The notes: generated by a model not told the origin, from the sequence alone. A DNA stretch of 64,000 nt from Pseudoalteromonas luteoviolacea (GCF_000814765.1 NZ_JWIC01000010.1:444001-508000); one strand, 5' to 3'; shown: positions 52,734-62,161, counted from the first letter of the stretch. Made by a program: numbers and translations.

Positions 52734-53693
52734 ATGGCAGTCAAACTTGGAATAGTCTCAGATCCAATCAGTGGTTTTAATATCAAAAAAGATACCGGTT
52801 TTGCCATGATGATGGCAGCTCAACAACGTGGATTTGAGCTCTATTACATGGAAATGGACGACCTGTATATGTACCAAGGGGAAGGTCGAGCGACAGCCGC
52901 TAAAACCCGCGTGTTTAATGATGAAAGCCACTGGTATGAGTTAGATGATAAGCAAGACATCGCGTTGAGTGAACTGGATGTGATTTTAATGCGTAAAGAT
53001 CCGCCCTTTGATACCGAATATATTTACGCAACTTACATACTAGAGCGTGCCGAGCTAGCCGGCACTTTAGTTGTCAATAAACCGCAAAGCTTAAGGGATG
53101 CCAATGAAAAGCTGTTTACAGCTTGGTTTAGTGAGCACACACCTGACACATTAGTCACCAGAAGCGCAAGTCAGATCAGAGCCTTTTTAGATAAACATCA
53201 AGATATTATTTTAAAACCGCTTGACGGGATGGGTGGCGCTTCTATTTTCAGAGTGCAGCATAGCGACCCAAATATTGGGGTGATCTGTGAAACACTCACC
53301 GAACATGGCAGTCGCTTTGCAATGGCACAAAATTACATCCCTGAGATAAAACAAGGGGATAAACGCGTATTAGTCGTTGACGGCGAAGTCATTCCATACT
53401 GTTTAGCTCGTATCCCACAAGGTGGTGAAACCCGAGGTAACCTAGCCGCCGGAGGTCGAGGTGAAGCTAGACCTATTAGCGATAGCGATCGCAAAATTGC
53501 AGAGGCCGTGGCACCAACATTAAAGGAAAAAGGGTTGCTGTTTGTCGGCTTAGATATCATTGGCGATAAGCTAACCGAAATCAACGTGACCGCCCCGACT
53601 TGTGTTAAGGAAATCGAAGCTGCGTACGATATATCTATTATGGACAAGTTTTTTGATGCGATTGAAGCAAAACTCAACCATACTGAAAGTTAA
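52734..53693 (+). CDS. gshB: Glutathione synthetase
   Basis: ATP-grasp enzyme joining gamma-glutamylcysteine and glycine in the last step of glutathione synthesis. The 319-residue protein has the family N-terminus (MAVKLGIVSDPISGFNIKKD), RKDPPFDTEYIYATYILE, the ATP-binding IILKPLDGMGGASIFR, and the C-terminal LAAGGRGEARPIS and EINVTAPTCVKEI (usually INVTSPTC). AAGGT lies before the ATG. It is followed by yqgE and ruvX at 19 bp and by overlap. Confidence 0.97.
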   Translation: MAVKLGIVSDPISGFNIKKDTGFAMMMAAQQRGFELYYMEMDDLYMYQGEGRATAAKTRVFNDESHWYELDDKQDIALSELDVILMRKDPPFDTEYIYATYILERAELAGTLVVNKPQSLRDANEKLFTAWFSEHTPDTLVTRSASQIRAFLDKHQDIILKPLDGMGGASIFRVQHSDPNIGVICETLTEHGSRFAMAQNYIPEIKQGDKRVLVVDGEVIPYCLARIPQGGETRGNLAAGGRGEARPISDSDRKIAEAVAPTLKEKGLLFVGLDIIGDKLTEINVTAPTCVKEIEAAYDISIMDKFFDAIEAKLNHTES

Positions 53694-53712
53694 ATCATAG
53701 AAGGGGTCTCGC

Positions 53713-54270
53713 ATGCAATCATTAGCTAATCACTTTCTTATCGCAATGCCCAGTTTGCAGGACCCGATGTTCAAACGCTCCGTCACCTATATCTGTGAAC
53801 ATAACGAGGAAGGCGCAATGGGATTGATTGTCAATCATCCCATTGATGTCACTGTGGGTGAACTTCTCGACCAGATAGAAATCGATAATGACAAAGACAG
53901 CAGCGCTGCTGATCAAACGGTTTTTGCTGGTGGACCGGTGCACACGGACAGAGGGTTTGTGTTACATACACCCAAAATTGGTTATGCATCGAGTAAAGAA
54001 CTCAGTTCTGACATCATGATCACGACCTCCAAAGATGTCTTAGCGTCTTTAACCTTCCACGACAGTCCCGATGCATTTATCATTACCCTTGGGTACTCTG
54101 GCTGGGAAAAAGGCCAGCTAGAAAAAGAAATTATGGAAAACTCTTGGCTTATCATTCAAGCCGACCCGGAAATCATATTCAGTACACCTCCAGAAAAACG
54201 CTGGGAAAAAGCGGTCAGTATGTTAGGTATTGATATCGCACAGCTGAGCAATCAAGCAGGACATGCATAA
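53713..54270 (+). CDS. yqgE: YqgE/AlgH family protein (UPF0301)
   Basis: A 185-residue soluble protein of UPF0301, identified by LANHFLIAMPSLQDPMFKRS, YICEHNEEGAMGLIVNHP, FAGGPVHTDRGFVLH and the C-terminal PEKRWEKAVSMLGID. Called AlgH in Pseudomonas, but the molecular function is not settled. It lies between gshB and ruvX in the order conserved across gammaproteobacteria and overlaps ruvX by 8 bp. Confidence 0.95.
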   Translation: MQSLANHFLIAMPSLQDPMFKRSVTYICEHNEEGAMGLIVNHPIDVTVGELLDQIEIDNDKDSSAADQTVFAGGPVHTDRGFVLHTPKIGYASSKELSSDIMITTSKDVLASLTFHDSPDAFIITLGYSGWEKGQLEKEIMENSWLIIQADPEIIFSTPPEKRWEKAVSMLGIDIAQLSNQAGHA

Positions 54271-54730
54271 CAAAATGAGTAGTAAAAAGCCAAAAACCCC
54301 AAAAGGTCAGCGCACTGTAATGGGGTTTGATTTTGGTACAAAAAGCATTGGAATGGCCATAGGCCAAGAAGTAACGGGGACTGCCACCAGTTTAGGGGCG
54401 GTAAAAGCAAGGGATGGCATCCCTCACTGGCCAGATATTGAGCAACACGTTAACGAATGGAAACCTGATCTGCTCGTTGTTGGTTTGCCATTAAACATGG
54501 ACGGTACTAATCAGCAAGTGACTTTTTCTGCAAAAAAGTTTGCTAATCGATTACACAATAACTATCGACTCCCTGTTGAGACGCAAGATGAACGCCTAAC
54601 AACAACCGATGCCAAAGCCAGATTATTTGATCAAGGAGGCTATCGTTCATTGGCTAAAGACAATGTTGATGGTATGTCTGCTGTGATTATTTTAGAGAGC
54701 TTTTTCGAACAGATGTGGGAAACTGACTAA
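54263..54730 (+). CDS. ruvX: Holliday-junction-resolvase-like YqgF (RuvX)
   Basis: RNase H-fold nuclease implicated in 16S rRNA 5'-end processing. The 155-residue protein has VMGFDFGTKSIGMAIG (first catalytic aspartate), LVVGLPLNMDGT, VETQDERLTTTDA (catalytic DER) and KDNVDGMSAVIILES with the last aspartate. The first ATG at 54263 has AGGA 1 nt upstream region (GCAGGAC) and overlaps yqgE; an ATG at 54275 is also possible. The N-terminal lysine-rich extension is slightly longer than in E. coli (138 residues). Confidence 0.93.
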   Translation: MHNKMSSKKPKTPKGQRTVMGFDFGTKSIGMAIGQEVTGTATSLGAVKARDGIPHWPDIEQHVNEWKPDLLVVGLPLNMDGTNQQVTFSAKKFANRLHNNYRLPVETQDERLTTTDAKARLFDQGGYRSLAKDNVDGMSAVIILESFFEQMWETD

Positions 54731-54731
54731 C

Positions 54732-55628
54732 TCACTTTCCTTTATCATCAAATACATTGAGTTGCTTGTATTTATTCATATCTGGGAATAGTCCTGCTTG
54801 GCGATATGCCGCTTGGATTTTTCCCTGCTTTCGTAACTTTTGTAAGCCTTTTTGCAACGCTTCAAATGCCCGTTCACCATCTGGGTGTAACCTAGAAATC
54901 ACAAAATGACGGCTGCTATCAAGTAGAATAACCCATTTGGGGTGTGAGACAAGATTGATATTTGCCAGTTGAAAATCATTCCCTAACACCGGCATTAAAT
55001 GTATTAACATGAAATCAGCCCACTGTTTATTTACAATCTGAGCTTGAGAAGACCATGTAGGCTCATCGACTAACTCTTTTAAAGGCAATGCACTCAACGT
55101 ATACCAGTCTACTGGCCAGCGGCTAGAGGAGACTGCAGTCAACTTGTTTAAGTCTTCTATAGATTGAATATTGGCAACTTGTTCATTATCTCTCGCATAA
55201 TACAGACCAGCATAAAACTCACCTTTTCTTATAACCGGATCACTGACAAACAATTTGTCTGCCTTAAGTTGTGCTTCTTCATACCAATAGGTATCAAAGC
55301 TCAACAGTTGCTTACCTTGATCTAATAAGTTGGAATCTCTGAAATTGACATTGCCAGGGCGGTATCTAAACGGCTTGTCAAACCCGCCTAAAATCAAAGC
55401 TTGATGTAGCAATACCATATCAACCACATCGCGTCGCACAAACTGTCCACCGAAGTTGTCTACATCAAGGGGGGAGCGACCCGATAGCAAAGTTGTATAA
55501 TTCATATATACATCATCTCTAATGTATATATCGACGTACTCGGTCTGAGCCCAGCAATCATGTGCTAGGCTCAGTTGGTAAAAAGCAAGGAAGCTAAAAA
55601 GCTTAATTTTTCTTGCTTTCCAGACCAT
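54732..55628 (-). CDS. Periplasmic solute-binding-like protein downstream of pilU
   Basis: A protein of about 298 residues with a signal peptide (KLFSFLAFYQLSLAHDCWA) and a type II periplasmic-binding fold resembling extracellular solute-binding family 3: ALILGGFDKPFRYRPGNVNF, YWYEEAQLKADKLFVSDPVI and a C-terminal LQKGLQKLRKQGKIQAAYRQ. There is no ABC permease nearby, so it may be a stand-alone sensor or scavenging protein. The ATG at 55628 (MVWKARKIK) overlaps the pilU end by 26 bp; a start at 55670 would be 14 codons longer inside pilU. The stop lies 1 bp after the ruvX stop on the opposite strand. Confidence 0.75.
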   Translation of the reverse strand: MVWKARKIKLFSFLAFYQLSLAHDCWAQTEYVDIYIRDDVYMNYTTLLSGRSPLDVDNFGGQFVRRDVVDMVLLHQALILGGFDKPFRYRPGNVNFRDSNLLDQGKQLLSFDTYWYEEAQLKADKLFVSDPVIRKGEFYAGLYYARDNEQVANIQSIEDLNKLTAVSSSRWPVDWYTLSALPLKELVDEPTWSSQAQIVNKQWADFMLIHLMPVLGNDFQLANINLVSHPKWVILLDSSRHFVISRLHPDGERAFEALQKGLQKLRKQGKIQAAYRQAGLFPDMNKYKQLNVFDDKGK

Positions 55629-56727
55629 CAATCGTGACCCCTTGCAAAAATCCAGCGCCTTTTTGCTCATTATTCTGCAATTTAATCATTAAGCGTAAAT
55701 CATTCGGAGAGTCAGCGTGATGAAGCGCATCAGCATAGTTGATACGCTGTGCTTTATACAACTCAAATAAAGCTTGGTCGAACGTCTGCATCCCCATTTC
55801 CTTCGACTTTGACATTGTTTCTTTAATAGAACCTATGTCCCCTTTTTTAATTAACTCCGCAACCATAGGAGAGTTTAACAAAATCTCAATCGCAGCAACG
55901 CGCCCCTCTCCTTTAGAGGTCGGCACCAACTGCTGTGCGACAATCGCTCGAAGGTTCAGTGCCAAATCATATTTCAGCTTGTCATGCTTCTCTTTAGGCA
56001 CCAAATGCATGATCCGGTCGATGGCCTGATTTGCATTGTTGGCATGTAAAGTGGCCACACACAAATGGCCTGTTTCAGCAAAACTCAGAGCATATTCCAT
56101 GGTTTCCTGAGAACGGATCTCACCGATCAAAATCACATCTGGCGCCTGACGTAGCGAACTTTTCAATGCAGCTTCGAAGCTCTCAGTATCCAGCCCAACT
56201 TCACGTTGTGTAATGATGCTTTTTCGGTGCTCGTGGACAAATTCAATCGGATCTTCAATGGTCAGTATATGACCTCGCTGATTGCGGTTTCTATAACCCA
56301 GCAGCGCTGCCAGTGAAGTCGATTTACCAGTGCCCGTTCCACCCACAAACAGGACTAAGCCACGTTTAGACATAATCACATCAGTTAAGACCGAAGGCAG
56401 GCCGAGCTGATTAACATCAGGTATGTCCGTTACGATCCGTCGAATAACCATGCCCGCACAATCTCGCTGCCAAAATGCAGACACGCGGAAACGTCCAGCA
56501 TCGTTTGCTACAGCAAAATTGCATTCTTTTTCAGCATGAAATTGCTGTTTCTGTGTCTCTGACATCGCAGACTCAACCATGGCCAAAGCGCCATCACTGT
56601 CCAGTATGTCTTCATCCAGTGCGCGCAGCTCACCATCAATTTTTGCACTCACTGCCAGCCCTGATGACACGAACAAGTCTGATGCTTCTTTGTCTACCAT
56701 CAATTGTAAATAATCTAATAGCGCCAT
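55603..56727 (-). CDS. pilU: Type IV pilus retraction ATPase PilU
   Basis: PilT-dependent accessory retraction motor of type IV pili. The 374-residue hexameric ATPase has Walker A GGTGTGKST near 129-136, the Asp box and LTIEDPIEFVHEH, the Walker B region DVILIGEIRSQETMEYAL, and the His box HLCVATLHANNANQAIDRI. It lacks the AIRNLIRE motif of PilT and has a longer tail, consistent with PilU. It lies 15 bp after pilT on the same strand. Confidence 0.93.
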   Translation of the reverse strand: MALLDYLQLMVDKEASDLFVSSGLAVSAKIDGELRALDEDILDSDGALAMVESAMSETQKQQFHAEKECNFAVANDAGRFRVSAFWQRDCAGMVIRRIVTDIPDVNQLGLPSVLTDVIMSKRGLVLFVGGTGTGKSTSLAALLGYRNRNQRGHILTIEDPIEFVHEHRKSIITQREVGLDTESFEAALKSSLRQAPDVILIGEIRSQETMEYALSFAETGHLCVATLHANNANQAIDRIMHLVPKEKHDKLKYDLALNLRAIVAQQLVPTSKGEGRVAAIEILLNSPMVAELIKKGDIGSIKETMSKSKEMGMQTFDQALFELYKAQRINYADALHHADSPNDLRLMIKLQNNEQKGAGFLQGVTIDGLESKKN

Positions 56728-56742
56728 TATTTAAACCCCGTA

Positions 56743-57792
56743 TTAAAACCCAGCAGCACCAAATTGATTTTTGTCATGCGCTTTTGAATGTGCATCTTGC
56801 GTGGTGATAAGACCATGGTTAACTAAATTCATCAAGCATTGATCCATTGTTTGCATACCATGTAATGCGCCAGTCTGGATAGCTGAATACATTTGGGCAA
56901 TTTTATCTTCGCGGATCAAGTTTCGAATGGCAGGTACACCCAGCATAATTTCATGGGCAGCCACGCGTCCCCCGCCTACTTTTTTAATTAAAGTTTGCGA
57001 GATAACCGCCTGCAAAGATTCAGATAACATAGAACGAACCATGTCCTTCTCTTCTCCAGGAAAGACGTCAATAATACGGTCAATGGTTTTAGGGGCTGAA
57101 GTCGTATGTAACGTACCAAACACAAGGTGGCCCGTTTCGGCCGCGGTCATTGCCAGTCGTATTGTTTCTAAATCTCGCAGCTCACCGACTAAAATCACAT
57201 CAGGGTCTTCACGTAATGCACTGCGCAAGGCGGCATTAAAGCTGTGTGTATCACGGTGAACTTCACGTTGGTTAATCAAGCTCAGTTGGTTTTGATGCAC
57301 AAATTCAATGGGATCTTCAATGGTCAAGATATGATGATGTTTAGTACTATTAATATAATCCACCATCGCTGCCAACGTGGTCGACTTACCTGACCCAGTG
57401 GGACCGGTTACAAGTACCAAGCCGCGTTGATTTTCCGCAATTTTCTTAAAAATATCTGGTGCGCCTAACTCATCAAGCGTCAATACTTGGCTGGGGATAG
57501 TACGAAATACCGCAGCAGGTCCTCGACTGGTGTTGAACGCATTAACACGAAAACGAGCCAAATTAGGTACTTCAAACGAAAAATCCACCTCAAGGTTTTG
57601 CTCATAGTCCTTGCGCTGGTTATCATTCATAATATCGTAAATTAAACTATTTACGTCCTTCGCTTCTAAAGCGGGTATATTTATGCGACGTACGTCACCA
57701 TCGACACGTATCATCGGTGAAACTTCCGACGAAAGGTGTAGATCCGACGCTTTATGTTGCACACTAAAGGCTAATAATTCAGTAATATCCAT
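56743..57792 (-). CDS. pilT: Type IV pilus retraction ATPase PilT
   Basis: Hexameric motor that depolymerises type IV pili and drives twitching. The 349-residue protein has MDITELLAFSVQHKASDLHLS, Walker A GPTGSGKSTTL at 130-140, ILTIEDPIEFVHQNQ, Walker B DVILVGELRDLETI, His box HLVFGTLHTTSAPKTIDRI, and the PilT-specific AIRNLIRE motif near the C-terminal third. It is followed by pilU and diverges from yggS, as is common in proteobacteria. Confidence 0.95.
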   Translation of the reverse strand: MDITELLAFSVQHKASDLHLSSEVSPMIRVDGDVRRINIPALEAKDVNSLIYDIMNDNQRKDYEQNLEVDFSFEVPNLARFRVNAFNTSRGPAAVFRTIPSQVLTLDELGAPDIFKKIAENQRGLVLVTGPTGSGKSTTLAAMVDYINSTKHHHILTIEDPIEFVHQNQLSLINQREVHRDTHSFNAALRSALREDPDVILVGELRDLETIRLAMTAAETGHLVFGTLHTTSAPKTIDRIIDVFPGEEKDMVRSMLSESLQAVISQTLIKKVGGGRVAAHEIMLGVPAIRNLIREDKIAQMYSAIQTGALHGMQTMDQCLMNLVNHGLITTQDAHSKAHDKNQFGAAGF

Positions 57793-57821
57793 CTATGACT
57801 CCACTACGAGCAAATAATAAT

Positions 57822-58505
57822 ATGGTTACAATAGCAGAACGGCTAAATAACGCCTATGATCGCATTACAAAAGCAGAGCAAAATAGTCATATTTCTGACC
57901 CTGTTCAGCTTTTAGCTGTATCAAAAACAAAACCAATCGACTTGATCCAGCAAGCTTATGAAGCAGGTCAGCGCCAATTCGGTGAATCTTACGTCCAAGA
58001 AGCGGTCGATAAAGTGATTCACTTCAAGCAATATCGAGATATCGATTGGCATTTTATCGGCCCTATTCAGTCAAATAAATCTCGTCATATCGCTGAGCAC
58101 TTTAGTTGGGTACAAAGCGTAGACCGAATCAAAATTGCCAGACGCTTAAGTGAACAAAGGCCGAACAACCTAAAACCATTGAATATCCTTATTCAAGTTA
58201 ATATCAGCGGTGACGAAAAAAAGTCGGGCTGTATGCTCGAAGAGCTCACTGAACTGGCCGAGTTTATTGATGGTGCCAAACAATTAACTTTAAGAGGGTT
58301 AATGACCATCACAGCACAAACCGACGATGTCGATCAGCAACTGCAATATTTTGAGCAAATGAAAGATTGCTTTGATAAACTAAAGACCCAATATCCACAT
58401 ATCGATACTCTTTCAATGGGCATGAGTGGCGATCTAGAACCAGCCATTGCAGCTGGTGCCACCATGGTAAGGATTGGTACTGATATTTTTGGAAAAAGAC
58501 AATAA
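57822..58505 (+). CDS. yggS: PLP homeostasis protein YggS
   Basis: PLP-binding protein of the PLPBP/YggS family that buffers pyridoxal phosphate and keeps amino-acid pools balanced; no catalytic activity is established. The product has LLAVSKTKP with the PLP lysine, AGQRQFGESYVQEAVDK, WHFIGPIQSNKSR, LNILIQVNISGDEKKSG, and the C-terminal SMGMSGDLEPAIAAGATMVRIGTDIFG. From ATG 57822 (MVTIAERLNN) it is 227 residues; an earlier ATG at 57795 would leave only 2 bp to the divergent pilT start, so the start is uncertain. Confidence 0.93.
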   Translation: MVTIAERLNNAYDRITKAEQNSHISDPVQLLAVSKTKPIDLIQQAYEAGQRQFGESYVQEAVDKVIHFKQYRDIDWHFIGPIQSNKSRHIAEHFSWVQSVDRIKIARRLSEQRPNNLKPLNILIQVNISGDEKKSGCMLEELTELAEFIDGAKQLTLRGLMTITAQTDDVDQQLQYFEQMKDCFDKLKTQYPHIDTLSMGMSGDLEPAIAAGATMVRIGTDIFGKRQ

Positions 58506-58521
58506 AGGCTATAAAGATAAT

Positions 58522-59343
58522 ATGTCTAACAAAACAATTGCATTTATCGGCACTGGAAATATGAGTTATGCCATTATCGGCGGCATGCTCAACAATGGAT
58601 TTAGTGCCAACAATATTATTGCTACTAACCGCAACCAAGAGAAGCTAATGAAGGTTGCAAATGACTTCAATGTTCAAACTACCAGCGATAACCTAGATGC
58701 GATCGCTCGGGCTGATGTTGTTGTATTGTCGGTTAAGCCCCAAATGATGGAAGCGCTGTGTGACACATTCAAAGCCGCGCAAATCGATTTAAGTAGTAAA
58801 GTCATTGTCTCGGTTGCAGCTGGTATTACCCTATCTCGTTTACAAGAGATGCTACAATGTAAAACCAAACTAGTTCGCTGCATGCCTAATACTCCCTCGC
58901 TAGTAGGTCTTGGCGTCTCAGGCTTGTTTAGCCATGATATTGATGAACATGAAAAAGCATTTCTTGATCAAGTTTTTAGCGCCACAGGGATCACCGCTTG
59001 GCTCACAGAAGAAAGCCAAATAAATGATATCATTGCCGTTACTGGTTCTTCTCCTGCATACTTTTTCCTGTTTATGCAAGCCATAGAAGAAAAAGCCCGT
59101 AACCTTGGATTTGATGAGCAACAAGCTCGCCTGTTAGTGCAACAAACTGCGCTTGGTGCTGCACAAATGGCCGCTTCACAACCAGAAATCAGCCTTGAAC
59201 AATTGCGTGCTAATGTCACCTCAAAAGGAGGGACGACCCACGCAGCCATCGAGTCCATGAAAGACAATCAATTACCTCAGGTCGTAGCAAATGCAATGGA
59301 TGCGTGTATTGCTCGCGCAGAGGAAATGGAAACACAGATTTAA
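58522..59343 (+). CDS. proC: Pyrroline-5-carboxylate reductase
   Basis: NAD(P)H-dependent enzyme forming proline from pyrroline-5-carboxylate. From ATG 58522 (MSNKTIAFIG) it is 273 residues, with FIGTGNMSYAIIGGML (dinucleotide-binding GxGNM), LVRCMPNTPSLVGLG, AVTGSSPAYFFLFMQ and the C-terminal RANVTSKGGTTHAAIE signature. A frame from 58474 would overlap yggS and is not preferred. The yggS-proC-yggT order is standard. Confidence 0.95.
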   Translation: MSNKTIAFIGTGNMSYAIIGGMLNNGFSANNIIATNRNQEKLMKVANDFNVQTTSDNLDAIARADVVVLSVKPQMMEALCDTFKAAQIDLSSKVIVSVAAGITLSRLQEMLQCKTKLVRCMPNTPSLVGLGVSGLFSHDIDEHEKAFLDQVFSATGITAWLTEESQINDIIAVTGSSPAYFFLFMQAIEEKARNLGFDEQQARLLVQQTALGAAQMAASQPEISLEQLRANVTSKGGTTHAAIESMKDNQLPQVVANAMDACIARAEEMETQI

Positions 59344-59354
59344 GGACCTAACAC

Positions 59355-59888
59355 ATGAGTGCTATATATTTTTTAATTGAAACCCTTTTTAACCTATTTT
59401 TAATGGTCGTTTTGCTACGCTTTTGGATGCAATGGGCACAAGTTGACTTTTATAATCCGGTTAGCCAAGCCGTGGTAAAAGCAACCTCTTTTGCCGTAAA
59501 CCCGTTACGTAAAGTGATCCCTGGTTTTGCAGGCATGGATATCGCCTCATTAGTACTTGCTTTTATCGTTGCAAGTGCCAAAGTTTCAGTATTAATGCTC
59601 ATATTCGGTGGCTATTGGGATGCTGCTAAAGCCGCAATAGACGGTTTATTGACCCTGCTAGGAGAAGCTTTTACCCTCGTCTTTTGGATTTTAGTGATCC
59701 GCGCTTTATTAAGCTGGGTTGTTCAGGGCTATAACCCTGCCGCCGCAGTTTTCGAACAATTGACCGAACCACTTTTACGACCAGTGAGAAAGGTTATTCC
59801 TCCGTTGGGTGGGTTGGATTTATCCATCATGGTTGTGGTGCTTGGCATGATGTTTTTACAACACTTGGTCATGGATTTTATGCGTTAA
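59355..59888 (+). CDS. yggT: YggT family membrane protein
   Basis: A 177-residue inner-membrane protein made of two YGGT repeats, each with two spans: FLIETLFNLFLMVVLLRFWMQ and NPLRKVIPGFAGMDIASLVLA, then FWILVIRALLSWVVQGYNP and LRPVRKVIPPLGGLDLSIMV. Homologues are linked to osmotic-stress tolerance and, in other phyla, to cell division, but the molecular role is unknown. It is 11 bp after proC and cotranscribed by position. Confidence 0.94.
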   Translation: MSAIYFLIETLFNLFLMVVLLRFWMQWAQVDFYNPVSQAVVKATSFAVNPLRKVIPGFAGMDIASLVLAFIVASAKVSVLMLIFGGYWDAAKAAIDGLLTLLGEAFTLVFWILVIRALLSWVVQGYNPAAAVFEQLTEPLLRPVRKVIPPLGGLDLSIMVVVLGMMFLQHLVMDFMR

Positions 59889-59908
59889 GTATATGTGAGT
59901 GAGGTACT

Positions 59909-60349
59909 ATGCGATTAGTTCTGATAGCCGTTTTTTTGATATTCAGTGCATCTTATAGCCATGCCCAAAGCACACAGTCGGGCGGCCAATTTAAGATGCT
60001 AGGTGAGTGGGAAGTGCATTATATCGCTTTTCCATCCACCTTTATCCAACCAAGTGTAGCTAAAGCTTATGGCGTTATACGTAGTGAAAACAAAGCATTG
60101 ATTAATATTTCTGTCTTAGCGACTGACCAAGCGAAGACCGCGCAGCAAGTGCAAATCTCTGGCTTTGCTAAAAATTTGCTGGGGAATAAAAAGCAACTCA
60201 CTTTTAAACAAATCGTTGAAGGTGACGCGATTTACTACCTCTCTCAACTTGATTATTACAATGAAGATGTTTATCGCTTTGAGTTAAATATTAAACAAGG
60301 CAATGAGCAACAGGTTCTTAAGTTTCAACAGAAGTTTTACGTAGATTAA
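59909..60349 (+). CDS. DUF4426 family periplasmic protein
   Basis: A 146-residue protein with a signal peptide (MRLVLIAVFLIFSASYSHA) and the DUF4426 core: GEWEVHYIAFPSTFIQPSVA, YGVIRSENKALINISVL and a C-terminal strand VLKFQQKFYVD. The family has no assigned function. It commonly sits between yggT and rdgB in Alteromonadales, Vibrionales and pseudomonads, as here, with 20- and 4-bp gaps. Confidence 0.88.
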   Translation: MRLVLIAVFLIFSASYSHAQSTQSGGQFKMLGEWEVHYIAFPSTFIQPSVAKAYGVIRSENKALINISVLATDQAKTAQQVQISGFAKNLLGNKKQLTFKQIVEGDAIYYLSQLDYYNEDVYRFELNIKQGNEQQVLKFQQKFYVD

Positions 60350-60353
60350 AGAT

Positions 60354-60947
60354 ATGACAAAACAAATCGTGCTCGCCACTGGGAATAAAGGCAAAGTAAA
60401 AGAGCTTGGAAATATGCTCGAGTCGCTACAAATAGAAGTGCTACCACAAAGCCAATTTGAAGTTTCTGATGTGGAAGAAACTGGCACAACTTTTGTGGAA
60501 AACGCCATCATTAAAGCGCGACATGCGGCCAAAGAAACAGGCTTACCCGCCATCGCAGACGATTCAGGCATAGAAGTTGATGCACTCAACGGTGCACCCG
60601 GCGTGTTTTCCGCTCGTTTTGCAGGTGCCGACGCCAGTGATCAGCAGAATATCGATAAATTATTGGTTAGTCTTGAAAATGAAGCAAATCGTACAGCCCG
60701 TTTTTGGTGCGTACTGGTCTATATGCGACATGAAAACGACCCCACACCAGTGATTTGTCAAGCCAGCTGGGAAGGTACCATTGCTGTGACACAACATGGA
60801 GACGGTGGTTTTGGATATGATCCAGTATTTTGGATTGAAAGCCTGCAAAAAATGGCAGCAGAGCTCACTAAGGAAGAAAAAAATGCGATCAGTCATAGAG
60901 GGAAAGCACTGCAACAATTAATGACCCACTTTAAGAGTACCCTGTGA
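60354..60947 (+). CDS. rdgB: dITP/XTP pyrophosphatase RdgB (RdgB/HAM1 family)
   Basis: Removes non-canonical purine nucleoside triphosphates to protect DNA. The 197-residue protein has VLATGNKGKVKELGNML (binding loop), ETGTTFVENAIIKARHAA, LPAIADDSGIEVDALNGAPG with the metal-binding aspartates, FGYDPVFWIES and the C-terminal SHRGKALQQLM. Its end overlaps the hemW GTG start by 4 bp, indicating coupling. Confidence 0.96.
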   Translation: MTKQIVLATGNKGKVKELGNMLESLQIEVLPQSQFEVSDVEETGTTFVENAIIKARHAAKETGLPAIADDSGIEVDALNGAPGVFSARFAGADASDQQNIDKLLVSLENEANRTARFWCVLVYMRHENDPTPVICQASWEGTIAVTQHGDGGFGYDPVFWIESLQKMAAELTKEEKNAISHRGKALQQLMTHFKSTL

Positions 60948-62080
60948 ATCTCCCTCCATTAAGCTTATATGTGCACGTACCTTGGTGCGTGCAAAAATGT
61001 CCCTATTGCGATTTTAATAGCCACAGCCAAAAAGGTACGATCCCAGAACAAGAGTATATTGGCCACTTATTAGATGATCTCAAAGCAGATTTACACTTAA
61101 TACAAGGCCGAAAACTTCACAGTATATTCGTAGGAGGTGGCACTCCAAGCTTACTCTCTGGTGATGCCTATGTTTATTTATTAGAACAAATAGAAGCCCT
61201 TATCGGCTTTGAAGATGGCATTGAAATCACCCTAGAAGCCAACCCTGGAACTGTAGAAAGCGACCGGTTTAAGCACTATGTTGAAGCCGGTATTAATCGG
61301 ATCTCCATCGGCGTGCAAAGTCTGCAAAGTGACAAGCTCAAAGCGCTTGGCCGTATTCATGGTGAAGATGAAGCCTTAAATGCTGCAGCAGAGGCACATG
61401 ACGCAGGTTTAAATAGCTTTAATATGGATCTGATGCATGGACTGCCCAATCAGTCGTTAGAGGATGCCTTAAGTGATTTGCAAAAAGTCATCGAGCTCAA
61501 CCCTCCGCATATATCTTGGTACCAACTGACCATAGAGCCCAATACGCAATTTGCTTCAAAGCCACCTAAATTGCCAGAAGATGAAACCTTATGGGCAATA
61601 CAAGAAGCAGGACAAACTTTATTGGCAGAACATGGCTATCAACAATATGAGATTTCAGGTTATGCCAAACCTGGTTATCGCTGCAAACACAATTTAAATT
61701 ATTGGCGGTTCGGTGATTACCTAGGTATCGGATGTGGTGCACATGGAAAAATTACCCTACCAGAAAAAAACGAAATATTGCGTACAGTCAAAGTCAAACA
61801 TCCGCGTGGGTATATGGATCTGACCAAACCCTATCTGTATGACAGTTGGAAAGTGGCACCAGAAGACAGGCCTTTCGAGTTTTTTATGAATACATTTCGC
61901 CTATTAGAGCCCACATCAAGAGCAAACTTTAAGGCATTCACAGGGTTGCAAGAATCGGATATACAAGCACCACTGCAAAAAGCGATTGCGCTAGGCTTGA
62001 TAGAAGAGCGACCTGCTTCATGGTTTGTAACAATTAAAGGCCACAGATATTTAAACGACCTGTTAGAATTATTTGTCTAG
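60944..62080 (+). CDS. hemW: HemW radical SAM heme chaperone
   Basis: HemN-like radical SAM protein that binds heme and inserts it into respiratory enzymes; earlier annotated as oxygen-independent coproporphyrinogen oxidase. The 378-residue protein has the cluster cysteines C15, C19 and C22 in HVPWCVQKCPYCDFN, FVGGGTPSLLS, ISIGVQSLQ, and NLNYWRFGDYLGIGCGAHGK. It lacks the extra N-terminal segment of true HemN. The start is GTG 60944, which overlaps the rdgB stop (GTGA). Confidence 0.93.
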   Translation: MNLPPLSLYVHVPWCVQKCPYCDFNSHSQKGTIPEQEYIGHLLDDLKADLHLIQGRKLHSIFVGGGTPSLLSGDAYVYLLEQIEALIGFEDGIEITLEANPGTVESDRFKHYVEAGINRISIGVQSLQSDKLKALGRIHGEDEALNAAAEAHDAGLNSFNMDLMHGLPNQSLEDALSDLQKVIELNPPHISWYQLTIEPNTQFASKPPKLPEDETLWAIQEAGQTLLAEHGYQQYEISGYAKPGYRCKHNLNYWRFGDYLGIGCGAHGKITLPEKNEILRTVKVKHPRGYMDLTKPYLYDSWKVAPEDRPFEFFMNTFRLLEPTSRANFKAFTGLQESDIQAPLQKAIALGLIEERPASWFVTIKGHRYLNDLLELFV

Positions 62081-62161
62081 TGTCAGGCATCAACAGCGAG
62101 AGTATTGCGCCACAAGCCAACACAATGCGCACATGTTCTAGCAGTAGCTCGCTGCATAACA

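Noticed and set aside
60944..62080. Oxygen-independent coproporphyrinogen III oxidase (HemN)
   Set aside because: Gene order after rdgB and the short N-terminus are those of HemW rather than HemN.
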